From Choanephora cucurbitarum (taxonomy: Eukaryota > Mucoromycota > Mucoromycetes > Mucorales > Choanephoraceae), in the NCBI GenBank assembly GCA_025331435.1, contig JAIWNI010000119.1, positions 1-64,000 of the forward strand: a stretch of DNA of 64,000 nt, read 5' to 3'. Shown in pieces: positions 62,710-64,000 of the stretch. Below the pieces are notes generated by a model, which saw nothing but the letters and a program-made list of their open reading frames with translations, was not told the DNA's origin and ran no database searches. Both the position numbers and the translations under genes were made by a program. Every line of letters begins with the position of its first letter. The stretch's first letter is position 1.

Positions 62710-62788
62710 AAAAAAGATTATACTCAGCCAAATCATTCACCTAGTCACTATCCTATTGTCAGCCTTTGGTTTCGCTTTCTGTTTTACC

Positions 62789-63181
62789 GAAAGCTACTCA
62801 CAGGAGTAGCCGCGTGAAGGCAGCTGACCATGTACTCCCACACCAACCTCCATCCAGGCCTCTGCTCTCCACTGGCAGCAGCTAGCACAAGACTTCGACA
62901 ATTAAAGTGCATTACTAGGACATGGCTGTCAAAACCCGTATCATCGAATGGTGACGTCTACTATGGCGCACTCAGTTAGCGGACCGGCCTCGCACAACCA
63001 TAGATGATGGAGCCATGAACATTCTAGCGAGAGTGACAGCCGCCGTTCGTGATCAAAAGGTAAGAAAAGACAACCTATAGGGCCTTTAGTACAGAGCTAC
63101 GTAGAAGCAAGAGACAAAAAGTGATGGCTGTACTTACTTTTTCCTGTAATATTTCCGGGCCTTCTTGGATTGGTGAAAGTT
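62789..63181 (+). other. 393-bp invariant core, unit 3
   Basis: Same length as the other copies with about three substitutions. One of them changes GGTGAG to GGTAAG at about 63,059, a better donor-like sequence. Confidence 0.73.
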
Positions 63182-64000
63182 GTGCAGGACTTATAAAAAG
63201 AAAGAAAGAAAGAAGAAGAGAAAGGAAAGTACAACTTACCTTGACGCGAAGAATGGATTTAACGAAAGCAAAAAAAGAAAAAGGAGATAGCGAAAAAACA
63301 AAAAGGGGGATAGTGAAAGAAAAAAAAGAAAAGAGAGGAAAATGGAAGATGACGCGACAAAGTTGTCTTTTGAATTGTTTTAGCCCACAATGATTTAGCA
63401 AAATCGAGCCAATCGAATGCATGCTTCTGACTTTTGACTTTTGGACGACCCGAAATTAATAAAAAAAAAAAAAAGCAAAATATATGCATCCTATATCCGC
63501 ATCGCTTAGTACTTACACATGAAAGCTACGAGAAAACAAAATGAAAAAAGAACAATTGAGGCTACAGTCTACAGGTATATGAAAGTAAATGCATATCAGG
63601 CAAGTGCCATCATAGAATAGTGTATGTATATACTTTAAGAGATGCTACGAAGAGTATAAGCCCCGAAAGCAAATTAACGGCTGAATAGACTATTATCAGG
63701 CAAATGGCCAAATAACAAGTCAGAATTCACTAAAGATGCAAGTCATAGGTAGATGATAAAGCATAAAGTCCTTCGTAGACAGTATGCTATAGTACAAACA
63801 ACTAGCAACATAATGAAAAGTAAAAAGATAGAAAAAGAAGTACCATGCAAAAAAATATGGCCAATATATGTTGATTAAAATATCTTTTATTTTCCAAGGC
63901 AATACTAATACTGTTATGATACAATGACGCAAAGAAGCATGAGCTGGAATACAGTAACATGCAATGCAACTATCACTCTGGTCATTTCGTCTTACAACAT

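Larger units (their letters stand above)
61270..64000. repeat. Palindromic unit 3 (left part only)
   Basis: 61,270-62,090 is nearly identical to the reverse complement of the right end of unit 1. From about 62,100 to at least 62,790 it matches unit 2 variants. From about 63,180 to 63,620 it matches unit 1 variants, and after about 63,630 it becomes a distinctly diverged third version. The window ends before its centre. Confidence 0.88.

Noticed and set aside
1..64000. Polinton/Maverick, Crypton or other giant transposon with its own polymerase or recombinase
   Set aside because: No DNA polymerase B, integrase, tyrosine recombinase or helicase motifs were found outside the Ty3/gypsy element.

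Overview
The window is AT-rich eukaryotic repeat DNA, most likely from a fungus. The evidence is a Ty3/gypsy element with Gag, protease, RT, RNase H and integrase, pogo/Tc1-type ends and intron-like GTAAGT and pyrimidine-AG signals. An early-diverging lineage such as Mucoromycota is my guess and is unproven. I see no host housekeeping gene, rRNA, intact tRNA, CRISPR array or bacterial-type operon. The only confidently functional-type coding sequence is the retrotransposon's gag-pro and pol.

Layout. Almost everything belongs to one family of inverted repeats. Unit 1 (1-14,070) is a palindrome centred near 7,002, with near-identical arms (about 690-4,430 and 9,680-13,320) around a 5.1-kb central block. 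A spacer follows (14,071-32,700). Unit 2 (33,000-47,150) is a second copy of the palindrome, centred near 40,077, with its central block inverted relative to unit 1. The spacer then returns in reverse complement (47,400-60,943), and a third unit starts at 61,270 and runs off the window. The symmetry about 40,077 therefore extends from about 13,320 to 62,090, making a nested mega-palindrome of roughly 49 kb. The arms are almost identical out to about 28,650/51,510 and clearly more diverged (roughly 95 percent by eye) beyond.

Mobile DNA has entered single arms, and the opposite arm keeps the empty site. There is a 4,760-bp Ty3/gypsy element with identical 117-bp LTRs (18,879-23,638, TSD ATAT), a 234-bp Tc1/mariner-type MITE (53,233-53,466, TSD TA), a 326-bp solo-LTR-like insertion (60,944-61,269, TSD AATG) and a 451-bp insertion of unknown type in the unit 2 centre. 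Two 7-bp microsatellites differ in copy number between the arms. These arm-specific events account for the left/right offset to about 1 bp, which argues against a simple assembly duplication.

Within each arm are a 393-bp GC-richer core that is unusually invariant, a short iteron-like array, a polypurine tract with splice-donor-like sequences, and an 84-codon ORF module that stays open in four of seven copies. The biological role of the system is unknown. Plausible readings are a very large transposon-derived inverted repeat, a heterochromatic, subtelomeric or pericentromeric repeat array, or a palindromic amplicon kept uniform by arm-to-arm gene conversion.
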